From contig NZ_CP076607.1 in NCBI RefSeq assembly GCF_018966525.1, positions 1,674,001 to 1,738,000 of the forward strand: DNA of 64,000 bases, in the 5' to 3' direction. The DNA is from Paenibacillus sophorae (GTDB taxonomy: Bacteria; Bacillota; Bacilli; Paenibacillales; Paenibacillaceae). The notes beneath the pieces are model-generated. The model ran no database searches, was not told the DNA's origin, and saw nothing but the letters and a program-made list of their open reading frames with translations. This document shows, in pieces, positions 42,578 through 51,997 of the stretch. A program made the translations under genes and the position numbers. The stretch's first letter is position 1; each line of letters opens with the position of its first letter.

Positions 42578-43834
42578 ATGTCTTTTTTCAGCCGCTTTTT
42601 AAAAAAGAACCAGCCGCAGCCGCGGCCGCTTTTTTATGATATCGTATGTCCGTATTGCTTCAGCAAATTTGCGCCATCGGATGTGGTCTTTCGGGCCACG
42701 CACAGCCGGGAGGACGATGAAGATTACGCGCTCGGCGAAGACGATGCGCTCAATAAATACCGCGACCTGTTCGGACTCGACTCGGTGGACGATCTCGAAG
42801 CGATCATTCCGCCGTCCGACATTCCGGAGGAGCATCATCATTATACGGATCATGTGCTGACCGGGCTTACCGACCGCTACGGAATGCTTACGCGCAGACG
42901 TCTCTGCCCATACTGCCACAACGAGCTGCCGGTGACCGCGGGGAAGGTGCCGAGCAACATCATTTCCATTATCGGCGCTTCCCAGGTCGGCAAATCGGTC
43001 TACATGACCTCGCTGATCCACACGCTCCAGCATACGACAGCCGGCCATTTTGGCGCCGCCTGCATGCCGCTGAACGCCGAAATCAGCCGAAAATTCCGCA
43101 GTTTGTATGAGGACCCGCTGTTCGAGCGCGGCGATCTGCTGTCTTCGACCCAGAAGGAGAAGATGCAGGAGCCGTTTATTTTTCAATTCGTGTTCAAGAA
43201 TGAGGAGAAGCCTCCGTTGACGCTTGTTTTTTTCGATGTAGCGGGAGAGGGCATGGTTGATCAGGATTACCTCGGGCTGCACGGCCAGCATATCAAGAAT
43301 TCGGCGGGAATCCTGTTCATGGTCGATCCGCTGCAAATTCGGTCCATCCGCGAAAAAATCCGCATCAATATCGGTGACCGCCCCGGCGAATGGGTATCGC
43401 AGTACGATGAGCCCCGGGACGTGGTCCTGACGATGTTCGGCGATTTCATCGCCTATCAGGAGAAGAGCAGAACGGAAATTCCAACCGCCGTTGTGCTGAC
43501 CAAAAGCGATATGCTGCACTCGCTGAAGGACGAGGACGGGGATTACATTAAAGCGAACAGCAATGTGTTCAACAATTACGTTCACCGCGGGACGCTGAAT
43601 ATGGATGAGGTTGGCAATATCGACGGCGAGATCAGCCGTTTTATCGGAAAGGTGGACCGTCCGTTCAAGGATACGATGGATGTGTATTTCTCCAATACCG
43701 CCTACTTCGCGGTTTCGGCGCTTGGCAGCAATCCCGTCGATCAGAAAATCGAAGGCGTCGTCAGTCCCATCCGGGTGGACGAACCGTTCCTGTGGCTGCT
43801 GCACAAGCTGAAATTCATCGAGGGGAGCGATTAA
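42578..43834 (+). CDS. zinc-ribbon TRAFAC-type GTPase
   Basis: 418 residues. A split zinc ribbon (C24-P-Y-C27 and C110-P-Y-C113) flanks an acidic insertion. The G domain then starts: P-loop IIGASQVGKS (133-140), G3 FFDVAGEG (D220), and G4 LTKSD (308-311). The set of P-loop, DxxG-like box and TKxD marks a GTPase, not an ATPase. The family appears close to the large GTPases paired with GAP1 proteins in computationally described conflict systems (DO-GTPase type); I make that link from memory of the domain style. ATG follows AGGAGGGTG. The GAP1-like gene starts 4 bases after its stop, a tight pair. Confidence 0.82.
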   Translation: MSFFSRFLKKNQPQPRPLFYDIVCPYCFSKFAPSDVVFRATHSREDDEDYALGEDDALNKYRDLFGLDSVDDLEAIIPPSDIPEEHHHYTDHVLTGLTDRYGMLTRRRLCPYCHNELPVTAGKVPSNIISIIGASQVGKSVYMTSLIHTLQHTTAGHFGAACMPLNAEISRKFRSLYEDPLFERGDLLSSTQKEKMQEPFIFQFVFKNEEKPPLTLVFFDVAGEGMVDQDYLGLHGQHIKNSAGILFMVDPLQIRSIREKIRINIGDRPGEWVSQYDEPRDVVLTMFGDFIAYQEKSRTEIPTAVVLTKSDMLHSLKDEDGDYIKANSNVFNNYVHRGTLNMDEVGNIDGEISRFIGKVDRPFKDTMDVYFSNTAYFAVSALGSNPVDQKIEGVVSPIRVDEPFLWLLHKLKFIEGSD

Positions 43835-43837
43835 GCG

Positions 43838-46800
43838 GTGAGTATTCATTCGGAAGCCGGCATCGCCCAGCAGATGTATACGCGTGAACGGCGCGGCGTT
43901 TACCGCTCCACTGAGGGCTTTGACACGGTGGCGAAGTCGGAGAGTCTGGACAATAATTTTGTCAAAAAAATACTGCACCCCTTCTGTCTGTACGACGCTC
44001 CGGCGGTGCTGGCCGCAAAAGGCGAGAAGGACGAGTCGCAGTATCCGCCCGCGCTGCATCTGTTCCATCTCGAGAGCGGGGAAACGGTGCTTGGGCAAAG
44101 TGTCTTCCAGCCTGCGGATTTCACGGGGCTGCGCAGTGCTTTTTTCACCCACAACTATGTTCTTCCCGCCTCGCGCGCCGAAGAAATCGTACGGGATTAC
44201 GGCGGTTACCTGCATGCGGATTTTGCGAAAGGATTCAGTGGAGAACCGGGGGAAGCCCTGCCGGTGCTGAGCGGCATCCCGGTACCTCGCCGAAACCGCC
44301 CAAGGCCGGCTGACGTCCTGAAATCGCTGGGCATTGGCGAAGGAATGTTCAAAAGCTTGCTCCAGGCGGTCATGCAATCGGTGTCCGGCAAAAAGAAGAT
44401 CTACGTATCGCTGAGCGCGCCCGTAAAAGAGCTGTCCTCGCGTGCCGCCGATCTGACGGAAGTGCTGCTGAGCTGTCTTCCCTTTGAATTCCGGCGCAGG
44501 CTCGGCGTCATCACATACGCGAAAGAGCCGCAAAGCCGCAAATACATCCACCTGACGTTCGTGGAGACAGGTTCGCTGCGCCCCGGAGACCGGGCGACGG
44601 AGAAGGATTTTATCTTCGATTTCGCCGCCGGACGGACGCTGAACGCCGATTTTGCCTCCACTCCGCAGCCATTCCTTGAGCTGGCCTGGGAGCTGCTGCG
44701 CGAACCCAAGGCCGCAGATGATTTTGCCGTGTTTGCGGATATCATGCTGGGAGGAAACAGCGCGGAGCGAAAGCTGTCGCTAGGGGCTTATAACGAACTG
44801 GCTGTTTTTTACCGGATTGAGCAGGGAAATGAAGCTTTATACACGGAGAACAAAAGCGCGGTGCTTAGCGGTCTGCTAGGCTATCTGGATGGAGAAGGGG
44901 CGCTGGAATCGAAAATCCGGCTGAATGATCTGTTCCTGGAGCGCTTTGACCGCGAGTTCGATGCCGTTCGGCAGAAAAACATTCCGGAGAAGGCAGTGCT
45001 GGAGAGCTTCCGGGATTACTTTTCACTGAAGGGACATAACTACCGGACGCGCATTGTGGATTATTTCATCAACGGGATGCTGAACGCGCAGAATGCGGGC
45101 CGCGATGATGCGCTGTCGGCGGCTTACAGCGTGATTGAAAGCAGCGGGGAACTGGCGGCAGCCTTTTTCAGCAAGCTGCTGACCACGCCGGTCTTTGCCC
45201 GGCTGCTGTTTCAGCCTTATGTGGAATCGAGGCTTGCATCCGCCGCGAGAGCCGCGGACCTGCTGGAATTTGTCGTGCATTGGGACAGGTTCATGCCGGA
45301 AGCGCTGAGGCAGCCTGCCGTCGTTGACGGCCTCAGGGACTATCTGCCCGAGAAGCTGGAGCGGGAACGCGATCCTGTGGCGGCCGTGGCGGCGATCCAC
45401 GATTACATTGAACTAGCGGAGAAAGACCGCCGCAAGAGAGCCGGAATCAGCCCCGAAGCGCTGGCGCTTCAGAAGGAGCTGGCCGCAGCGGCGGACCGGT
45501 ATTTGCTGGACCGCCTTTCGCTTGCCGACATTACCGAGGAGCAGCTGCTGGAGCTGTCATTCGTCCGGTTTTCGCTCGATATGGGCGAGTGGGACCCGCC
45601 GCTTGACCTGCAGAGCAGACGTAAGGCGAATGTGCTGCGGGCGGCGTACCGTTGGTTCGGCGAAGAGAATCCGGACGAGCATATCTTTGACGGATTGTCC
45701 CCGCAGGAGATGGACGATGTGCAGCTGCTCGGACGGCGCTGGCTGAAGGAGGGCCGGGGGGCAGAGCCATTCGCCCGCCTGCCGCTTGCCTTCTACCACA
45801 GCCGTTCCCGCGAGGGAGGGCCGCTGGAGTACGACGCGCTGCTGGAGCATGTCCGCCGCAAAGCGGATGGCGATAAAGAGGCGGTGTACCGCTTTTTGGC
45901 CTGGTCGCAGGATAGTCCGCTATTTTCCATTTCCTCCAAGAAGCTTCATCCGGGCTATCGGCGGGCTATTCTGAAGTATTTTGCGGGCCATGACCGTGAA
46001 GCTTTCAAGAACCGCGATTTTCGTAAAAATTATATGGCCGCAGCCAGACCGGCTCTTCAAAGCGTCTACGGCGAAGCCCGGTCGCAGTTGGCCCCGCCGC
46101 TGGCGCGGTGGGTGCGCCGCAGCCCGTCTCGGCTGATGATCTTCGGCGCGGCCGTCATCGTTCTGGTAATTGCCGGAGTTCTGGCCGCCAGCTTACTGAA
46201 AGGCAGCGGAGACGAGGCCGCTCCGGCAGCCTCGCCGCAGCCTTCGCCTTCGCAGGGGACGGGGAACGTGAGTTATCCTGAAGCTGCCGCTTATCTTGAG
46301 TCTGGCGACGGTAAGGGCGGAAGCTCGCTGATGTTCGCCTTCGCCTCTGCTGACGCCTGCCGAGAGTTTAACCCTGCCGAGATTAAAGTGGATTCCGGAA
46401 CAGGAGAAGCTGTCATATATAAAGTTGGCGGTCTGGACCATAGCTGTGGGGCTCCGGGATCCCCAGCTCCTTCGGGCACCGCGGACGCGGGGGATTCCGG
46501 CGCTGCAGGCGTTACGGGAACGGCGGTGGATGGAAACGGTGGAACGGGCGGGAATGGAACGGATGGAAATCCGGCGGACTTAGAGACCCATCCGGAAGGA
46601 ACGGCATCCGGCGGAGCGTCTTCGCCGGCTTCGGCTGCTCCAACGGATTCTATGGAAGATGCGGCCGGAGCAGCCGGTTCGCCTTCACCGTCAGGAGAGC
46701 CGCTTGCCGCTTCTAGCGCGCCGGTATCCCCGGTCCCGGCCGATAATGGCCCCGCACCGTCAGGACCAGCACCTTACCAGGTGAAGGTAACGCTGGTTTC

Positions 46801-46924
46801 TTCTCCGGAGCTGTCTGCCGGAAGCATGATCGAGGCCGAAGACTACACGCTGGTCCTGATGGATGATCCGCGTCCGGCATCATCTCCGGCGGCTCCCATA
46901 AGCGCGAGCCCGGCGGCGGAATAA
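43838..46924 (+). CDS. GAP1-like GTPase-associated membrane protein
   Basis: 1028 residues, GTG start 4 bases after the GTPase stop. The N-terminal ~160 residues (IAQQMYTRERRGVYRSTEGFDTVAKS...LDNNFVKKILHPFCLYDAPAVL...FFTHNYVLP) resemble the GAP1 N-terminal domain. A middle alpha/beta part (~165-300; KKIYVSLSAPVKELSSRAADLTEVLLSCLPFEFRRRLGVITYAKEPQSRKYIHLTFVE) and ~450 residues of helices follow. One membrane helix (LMIFGAAVIVLVIAGVLAASLL, ~766-788) leads to an exported 230-residue Gly/Ser/Pro/Ala-rich tail with a short beta-rich insert. The topology puts the GTPase-binding part inside and a flexible tail in the wall. Its likely role is effector or sensor of the GTPase. Confidence 0.78.
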   Translation: MSIHSEAGIAQQMYTRERRGVYRSTEGFDTVAKSESLDNNFVKKILHPFCLYDAPAVLAAKGEKDESQYPPALHLFHLESGETVLGQSVFQPADFTGLRSAFFTHNYVLPASRAEEIVRDYGGYLHADFAKGFSGEPGEALPVLSGIPVPRRNRPRPADVLKSLGIGEGMFKSLLQAVMQSVSGKKKIYVSLSAPVKELSSRAADLTEVLLSCLPFEFRRRLGVITYAKEPQSRKYIHLTFVETGSLRPGDRATEKDFIFDFAAGRTLNADFASTPQPFLELAWELLREPKAADDFAVFADIMLGGNSAERKLSLGAYNELAVFYRIEQGNEALYTENKSAVLSGLLGYLDGEGALESKIRLNDLFLERFDREFDAVRQKNIPEKAVLESFRDYFSLKGHNYRTRIVDYFINGMLNAQNAGRDDALSAAYSVIESSGELAAAFFSKLLTTPVFARLLFQPYVESRLASAARAADLLEFVVHWDRFMPEALRQPAVVDGLRDYLPEKLERERDPVAAVAAIHDYIELAEKDRRKRAGISPEALALQKELAAAADRYLLDRLSLADITEEQLLELSFVRFSLDMGEWDPPLDLQSRRKANVLRAAYRWFGEENPDEHIFDGLSPQEMDDVQLLGRRWLKEGRGAEPFARLPLAFYHSRSREGGPLEYDALLEHVRRKADGDKEAVYRFLAWSQDSPLFSISSKKLHPGYRRAILKYFAGHDREAFKNRDFRKNYMAAARPALQSVYGEARSQLAPPLARWVRRSPSRLMIFGAAVIVLVIAGVLAASLLKGSGDEAAPAASPQPSPSQGTGNVSYPEAAAYLESGDGKGGSSLMFAFASADACREFNPAEIKVDSGTGEAVIYKVGGLDHSCGAPGSPAPSGTADAGDSGAAGVTGTAVDGNGGTGGNGTDGNPADLETHPEGTASGGASSPASAAPTDSMEDAAGAAGSPSPSGEPLAASSAPVSPVPADNGPAPSGPAPYQVKVTLVSSPELSAGSMIEAEDYTLVLMDDPRPASSPAAPISASPAAE

Positions 46925-47027
46925 CGATGAGCTTCCCGTTTATTTTTACGCTTGAATGGCTGGCAATGTATGGACAACCCCTCCGATAACCGATATGATA
47001 AAGATTGTCGAAAATTTAATATATTCT

Positions 47028-47195
47028 TAAAAAGGTGCGGGTCTTGAAAGCCCGCTTAAAAGGGAAGCCGGTTGGAGTCCGGCGCGGTCCCGCCACTGTA
47101 TATGCGGAGCGATCCTCTGAAATCTGCCACTGTTCTCGTAGAACGGGAAGGCGAGAGGGAGCGGTGAGGCATGAGCCAGGAGACCTGCCTTTTCT
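47028..47195 (+). ncRNA. cobalamin riboswitch
   Basis: The B12 box AGCCAGGAGACCTGCC lies at 47174-47189. Upstream are the core elements AAAAGGGAAGCCGG, GGAGTCCGGCGCGGTCCC and CGCCACTGT (47058-47099) in the right order and spacing. The closing helix pairs AAAAGG (47030-47035) with CCTTTT (47188-47193). Adenosyl- or methylcobalamin binding should favour the downstream terminator and shut off the uptake genes that follow. Confidence 0.95.
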
Positions 47196-47298
47196 AGTCA
47201 AGGCCCGGGTGTCCTTCGGGGGGTGAGGACACGCGGACATTTGCGCGCGGCTGATGCTAAGGATGATTGAAGGCATCGGTTCCGGCCCGATTTACTGA

Positions 47299-47331
47299 AA
47301 GACCGTCCCTCTTTGGGGCGGTCTTTTTTTG
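47299..47331 (+). terminator. terminator of the riboswitch expression platform
   Basis: AAAGACCGTCCC / GGGGCGGTCTTT with a T7 run, about 100 bases past the B12 box and before the first gene. A further GTGTCC/GGACAC helix lies at about 47209-47231, between aptamer and terminator. Confidence 0.85.
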
Positions 47332-47332
47332 A

Positions 47333-47431
47333 AATATAAGACTTTATAAGCTTCACGCCTATCGTTTGGTCTTATATTTTTACGAGAAACGTACCTGCGT
47401 CTTGAAAAGACGCCGTCAGGCGTTTCTTCTT
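47333..47431 (+). terminator. two further stem-loops between riboswitch and coding region
   Basis: First stem: AAATATAA-type arm at ~47333 with GTCTTATATTTTT at 47369-47381, ending in a T run. Second: AGAAACG (47385-47391) with CGTTTCT (47421-47427), enclosing CCTG/CAGG and GCGTCTT/AAGACGC helices, then TCTT. Both look like extra terminators or mRNA-stabilising structures. Confidence 0.55.
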
Positions 47432-47473
47432 ACTTGGGAGACTCCCACAAATTCAAGAGAAAGAGGTTGAGTA

Positions 47474-50400
47474 ATGAAGAGCAGGATTTCTTCCAAAATG
47501 TTTGCGCTGGGAATGTCCTTATTGATGATTTTCTCATTGCTGGGCGTGCCGTTTGCTCCGGCTGGACGGGCTCTTGCCGAGACGGCGGCTGCCGGTTACC
47601 AGGAAGAGGGCGTAACGGATGCCTTGAACGCTGCGGACGCGGCTTCATCATCACAGTCGGTCAGCGTAACGGATGCCGTTTATTCTGCGGCGGAGTATAT
47701 TCTGAAGCAGGGCGTCGCCTCGGAATGGCAGGCGATCGGCTTGGCCCAGGCCGGGTATAAAGTGCCGGATTCTTACGGGGCCGAGCTTCAGAATAGAGTA
47801 AAGAACGCAGGGGGGAATTTCTCCTCGGTAACGGATTACGCCCGAATCGCTCTGGCAGTTAAAGCAATCGGCCAGGACCCGGCGAATTTCGCCGGCAGCA
47901 ACCTGATTGCGGCCATTTATAACAACGAAGGAATGTCCGGGCAAAGCCTGAACAATCCCATCTACGGCCTAATCGCACTGGATTCCGGCAGCTATATGGT
48001 GCCTTCCGATGCAAAATGGACCAGAGATAAACTGGTTCAAGAGATTCTTTCCGCACAAAATGTTGATGGAGGATTCCCTCTTAATGCAGGAGGACCAAGC
48101 GGGCCTGATACCACGGCAATGGCTTTGGCCGCCCTGTCTCCATACAAGAGTGAGTCCGCTGCTGCCACTGCGGGGGAAAGAGCCGTACAGTGGCTGTCCG
48201 CTCAGCAGAATACGACCCACGGAGGCTATGGAGACAGCAGTGAAAGCGTATCGCAGGCCATTATCGGGCTGACATCATATGGTGTTGATCCGGCCGGTTC
48301 CGGCTTCACCAAGAACGGCGGCAATCTGATCAGCCGCTTGATGAGCTTTAGGGCGGCGGACGGAAGCTTCGCCCATATGCTGGGTGAAGGAAGCAACGCT
48401 CTGGCAACGGAGCAGGCGCTGCAGGCGTTGGTCGCCTACAACCTATTCAGCAGCGGCGGCGACAGCAACCTGTATGATTTTATCGATCATCCGCCGGCTG
48501 TGCATCCGCTTGTCCATGTGAGTGTAGCCATCGAAGGGCCGACGGCGTCCTTGGGCGAGGGCAGTGTGTACGGCGGCAGCGCTTTGGATGCGTTGAACAA
48601 GCTGGCGGAAGCCAAGGGAATTGCGGTTGTCAGCAAAACAAGCCAATACGGCACCTATATTAGCGAGATAGCCGGTATCCGAGAGAAGAAGTATGGAGGC
48701 TATGACGGCTGGAACTACATCGTTCAGCGCGGTACTCAGTGGGTCAGCGGTTACAGCGCCATTAACGACTTTGCGCTTCAGGACGGGGATCGGCTCTATA
48801 TTTACTACGGAGATTACAGCGTCACTCAACTGGTGGATTCCGTAACATTTTTGCCGCTTCAGCCTAAGGAAGGCAAGCCTCTTGAAGTAACGGTTAATAA
48901 AAAGACATGGGACTGGGACGGAAATCCCGTAGTCGCGGCGGCTTCCGGGGTTACCGTTTCCATCGGCGGCAAAACGGCTGTTACGAACGATCAGGGCACA
49001 GCGTCTTTTGGAACCGATCTGACGCCTGGAACCCAGACACTCCAAATTACCGGCTACCAGGACAACGCCGCGCCGACTGTCGTGCGCTACACCGGGTCTG
49101 TTACGGTTTTGCCGAAGGAAGTGCCAGTGTCTTTATCGGTAGAAGGGCCGCAGGGAACGCTCGCAGAAGGCCCGGTAGGCGCGTCCAATGCGCTTGAGGC
49201 GCTGCAAAGGCTGGCTGATGCCAATCATATTGCGCTGGATATTACGCAATCGTCATTCGGCAGCTTTATCAGCGGCATAGGCGGAATCAGCGGCGACATG
49301 AACAACTGGTGGTCGTTTGTCGTTCAGCGCGGCGGCCAGTGGATCTATCCGAGCGTCGGCATCAGCGACTTTGAGCTCAGGGCTACGGATAAGGTGCTGG
49401 TCTATTACGGAGGATACTCGACCCAGGTTGTCCAATATTTGGAACTTTCGCCTTCGCAGCCTCAGCCGGGGCAGGCTTTTACGGTAAGAGTCACTCAAGT
49501 TCAATGGGTGTGGAATAACGCAACCTTCAGTTCTGATCCTGTTACTTCACCGGCTGTCGGCGCGAAGGTAAGTGTTGGCGGACAGACGGCGGCAACGAAT
49601 GACCAGGGCATCGCTTCCTTCAGCGGCCTATCGGCCGGTAGCTATACAATCGAAGTGACTGGTTATCAGGCAGGCGGTGCGCCAAGCTTGGTGCGGTATA
49701 CGCAGCAGCTGGCCATTTCCGCGCCGCAGGCGGTTTCCGAGGCAACTATTTCCGTTGTTGGCGATACTGTAAAAGGAACGATTCTTCCAAGAACTTCCGT
49801 TACTCTGGGTACGGGGGATACTCCTTATAGTCTGCTTCTCCGGATGCTTGGCAGCGGCAAAGTAGGGGCACGGACAAGTTCGGGGGGCGTATACGTCTAT
49901 TCGATTGACGGTCTGGCCGAATTTGACCGGGGCGCCGAGAGTGGATGGAAGTATTTTGTCAATGGAAGCGAACCGTCAGTCAGCGCCGATAATTATGTGC
50001 TTCAGGACGGAAACGAGGTGCTGTGGAAGTATGTTACGTCTTCATCGGAAACTGCGGCTGCCGGCGCTTCAAGCACAGCGGGTACCGGACCTTCCGGTGT
50101 GGCGATAACTTCCGCCAATACGCTGCCGCTGAGTCAGGTTGGCGCAACAACAGCTGTCAGCGGCACTCCGATGACGGCGGAGAAATCCGCCGAACTGGCC
50201 AAGACGCTGGCGGCAAACAGCGTATCCTTGGCGCAGCTGGCCACCTCGGCGGGCACTGCCTTGAAGGATGCGGCGGGAGAGGTGCAGCTGCAAATTCCAG
50301 CGGGCGCGGTGGAAGGCGCCGCTGTTACCATCGGCGTGCAGGAGCAGCCTTCGTCCCGGCCGGAACTGGTATCCGGCTTGTATGAATTCACACCAAATGG

Positions 50401-51997
50401 AACGAAATTTGCCAAACCTACGGATTTGTCCATCCAAATTCCTGTAGGGACGCGCAATCCGCAAAATCTGGCGCTGGCCTGGCTCGATGAAAACACCAAT
50501 CAATGGATTCCGGTACCAGCCGTGCTGGATCTGTCGACGGGAACGATTACCGGCAAAGTGAGTCATTTTACCAAATACGCCGTAGTTGACCGCAGCAAAT
50601 GGGAGCCTGCCGGAAGTGGAGTAGCAGCCGATATTTCGGCAGCGGCGAAATGGATCTTGTCGGCGGGCGAGCTTAGCGACTGGCAGGCCTTCGGCTTGGC
50701 CCGTTCCGGCAATGCGCTCCCGGCAGGCTATCTGGCCGGTGTGCTGAAACAAATATCGGAGAGCAAGGGCGAATTCCGCAAGGTGACCGATTACGAGCGG
50801 CTGGCGCTCTCGGTGGCTGCCGCCGGAGGAGATCCGAGAAGCGCGGCGGGATATGACCTGGTCGCCAAGATTTATAATAACGGGAACCTCACGAACCAGG
50901 GCAGCAACGGACCGATCTTTGCGCTTCTTGCGCTGGACAGCGGAAACTATTCCATTCCGGCGAATGCGGCGTGGACCAAAGCCAAGCTCGTTCAGTGGAT
51001 ATTGGATATACAGAACACGGACGGAGGCTTCCCGCTGACTAAGGGCGGCGAGAACAACGTGGACCTTACCGCGATGGCGGTTGCCGCGCTGTCTGGGCAC
51101 AAGGAAGAAGCCGGTGTACAGGCAGCTCTCGATAAAGCGGTAGCCTGGCTCTCGGCGCAGCAGCTCGAAGACGGCGGCTACAAGCTGTCGGGAGAAGAGA
51201 ACAGCGAAAGCGTGTCACAGGTTATCATCGCCCTTTCCGCAGCAGGAATAGGACCGGGTGATGCCCGGTTTGCCAAAACGAAGGGAAGCCTGCTTAGCAA
51301 TCTGGCGACCTTCAAGCGCAGCGACGGCGGCTATGCGCATACGGCGGCTGGCGGCAGCAGCGGACTTGCGACCGAGCAGGCGCTGCTTGCTCTGACGGCG
51401 TATGATCTTTACTTGAACGGTAAAGGCAAGCTGTACAGCGTATCTGTAGCCACGGCGACAGCAAATGCAGTATTCGCCGACGAGAATCAAATCTCGGCAT
51501 GGGCGCTGACTTCGGTCCATGAAGCCTATGACAAGAAATGGATGGAGGGCGTAGGCGGCGCGAATCCTGCGTTTGCGCCGAAATCGGCGATTACCCGGGC
51601 GCAGTTTGCAGCCCTGCTCGTCAGATTAACCGGCAATACACCTGCTGCTTCCCCGGCGGTTTCCGGCTTTGACGACGTAAAATCCAATTCATGGTATTAT
51701 GGATATGTGATGAAAGCAAAAGAGCTTGGGGTAATCGGCGGAGTAACGGCTGCTTCGTTCAAGCCGAACCAGTCGATCAGCCGCCAGGATATGGCGGTGA
51801 TGATTGCACGGGTTTACAAGCTGTCTCCTTCTTCCAATTCATCCTTCAAGGACGGTGCCGCAATCGGCAATTACGCTCTTGACGCGGTGAACGCGGTAAC
51901 GGAGAAGGGATACATGACCGGCTTTGGGGGCTCTTTTGATCCAAACGGCGTCGTAACGCGGGAAATGGCGGCCGTTGTGGCCGTCCGCCTGCCTTAG
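47474..51997 (+). CDS. SLH-anchored intrinsic-factor/transcobalamin-like B12 capture protein
   Basis: 1507 residues. Signal peptide (MFALGMSLLMIFSLLGVPFAPAGRALA). Alpha/alpha barrel 1 of the transcobalamin/prenyltransferase fold (~68-340; IYNNEG...NNPIYGLIALDSGSYMVP...VQEILSAQNVDGGFPLNAGG). Then DUF4430 (transcobalamin C-terminal-like) 1 (~348-452), Ig-like 1, DUF4430-2 (~550-653), Ig-like 2, DUF4430-3 (~755-855), a ZU5-like sandwich (~880-1035), barrel 2 (~1050-1320; a clear duplicate of barrel 1), and three SLH repeats (~1332-1507). In human intrinsic factor one barrel plus one such beta-domain clamp B12; here the parts are multiplied and fixed to the S-layer. The ATG follows GAGG. The riboswitch 280 bases upstream ties it to B12. 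Confidence 0.88.
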   Translation: MKSRISSKMFALGMSLLMIFSLLGVPFAPAGRALAETAAAGYQEEGVTDALNAADAASSSQSVSVTDAVYSAAEYILKQGVASEWQAIGLAQAGYKVPDSYGAELQNRVKNAGGNFSSVTDYARIALAVKAIGQDPANFAGSNLIAAIYNNEGMSGQSLNNPIYGLIALDSGSYMVPSDAKWTRDKLVQEILSAQNVDGGFPLNAGGPSGPDTTAMALAALSPYKSESAAATAGERAVQWLSAQQNTTHGGYGDSSESVSQAIIGLTSYGVDPAGSGFTKNGGNLISRLMSFRAADGSFAHMLGEGSNALATEQALQALVAYNLFSSGGDSNLYDFIDHPPAVHPLVHVSVAIEGPTASLGEGSVYGGSALDALNKLAEAKGIAVVSKTSQYGTYISEIAGIREKKYGGYDGWNYIVQRGTQWVSGYSAINDFALQDGDRLYIYYGDYSVTQLVDSVTFLPLQPKEGKPLEVTVNKKTWDWDGNPVVAAASGVTVSIGGKTAVTNDQGTASFGTDLTPGTQTLQITGYQDNAAPTVVRYTGSVTVLPKEVPVSLSVEGPQGTLAEGPVGASNALEALQRLADANHIALDITQSSFGSFISGIGGISGDMNNWWSFVVQRGGQWIYPSVGISDFELRATDKVLVYYGGYSTQVVQYLELSPSQPQPGQAFTVRVTQVQWVWNNATFSSDPVTSPAVGAKVSVGGQTAATNDQGIASFSGLSAGSYTIEVTGYQAGGAPSLVRYTQQLAISAPQAVSEATISVVGDTVKGTILPRTSVTLGTGDTPYSLLLRMLGSGKVGARTSSGGVYVYSIDGLAEFDRGAESGWKYFVNGSEPSVSADNYVLQDGNEVLWKYVTSSSETAAAGASSTAGTGPSGVAITSANTLPLSQVGATTAVSGTPMTAEKSAELAKTLAANSVSLAQLATSAGTALKDAAGEVQLQIPAGAVEGAAVTIGVQEQPSSRPELVSGLYEFTPNGTKFAKPTDLSIQIPVGTRNPQNLALAWLDENTNQWIPVPAVLDLSTGTITGKVSHFTKYAVVDRSKWEPAGSGVAADISAAAKWILSAGELSDWQAFGLARSGNALPAGYLAGVLKQISESKGEFRKVTDYERLALSVAAAGGDPRSAAGYDLVAKIYNNGNLTNQGSNGPIFALLALDSGNYSIPANAAWTKAKLVQWILDIQNTDGGFPLTKGGENNVDLTAMAVAALSGHKEEAGVQAALDKAVAWLSAQQLEDGGYKLSGEENSESVSQVIIALSAAGIGPGDARFAKTKGSLLSNLATFKRSDGGYAHTAAGGSSGLATEQALLALTAYDLYLNGKGKLYSVSVATATANAVFADENQISAWALTSVHEAYDKKWMEGVGGANPAFAPKSAITRAQFAALLVRLTGNTPAASPAVSGFDDVKSNSWYYGYVMKAKELGVIGGVTAASFKPNQSISRQDMAVMIARVYKLSPSSNSSFKDGAAIGNYALDAVNAVTEKGYMTGFGGSFDPNGVVTREMAAVVAVRLP

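Noticed and set aside
42599..44551. 650-codon minus-strand frame opposite the GTPase and GAP1-like genes
   Set aside because: It covers two genes with recognisable motifs, crosses their boundary, and is rich in Arg/His/Gln as expected for an antisense shadow in GC-rich DNA.
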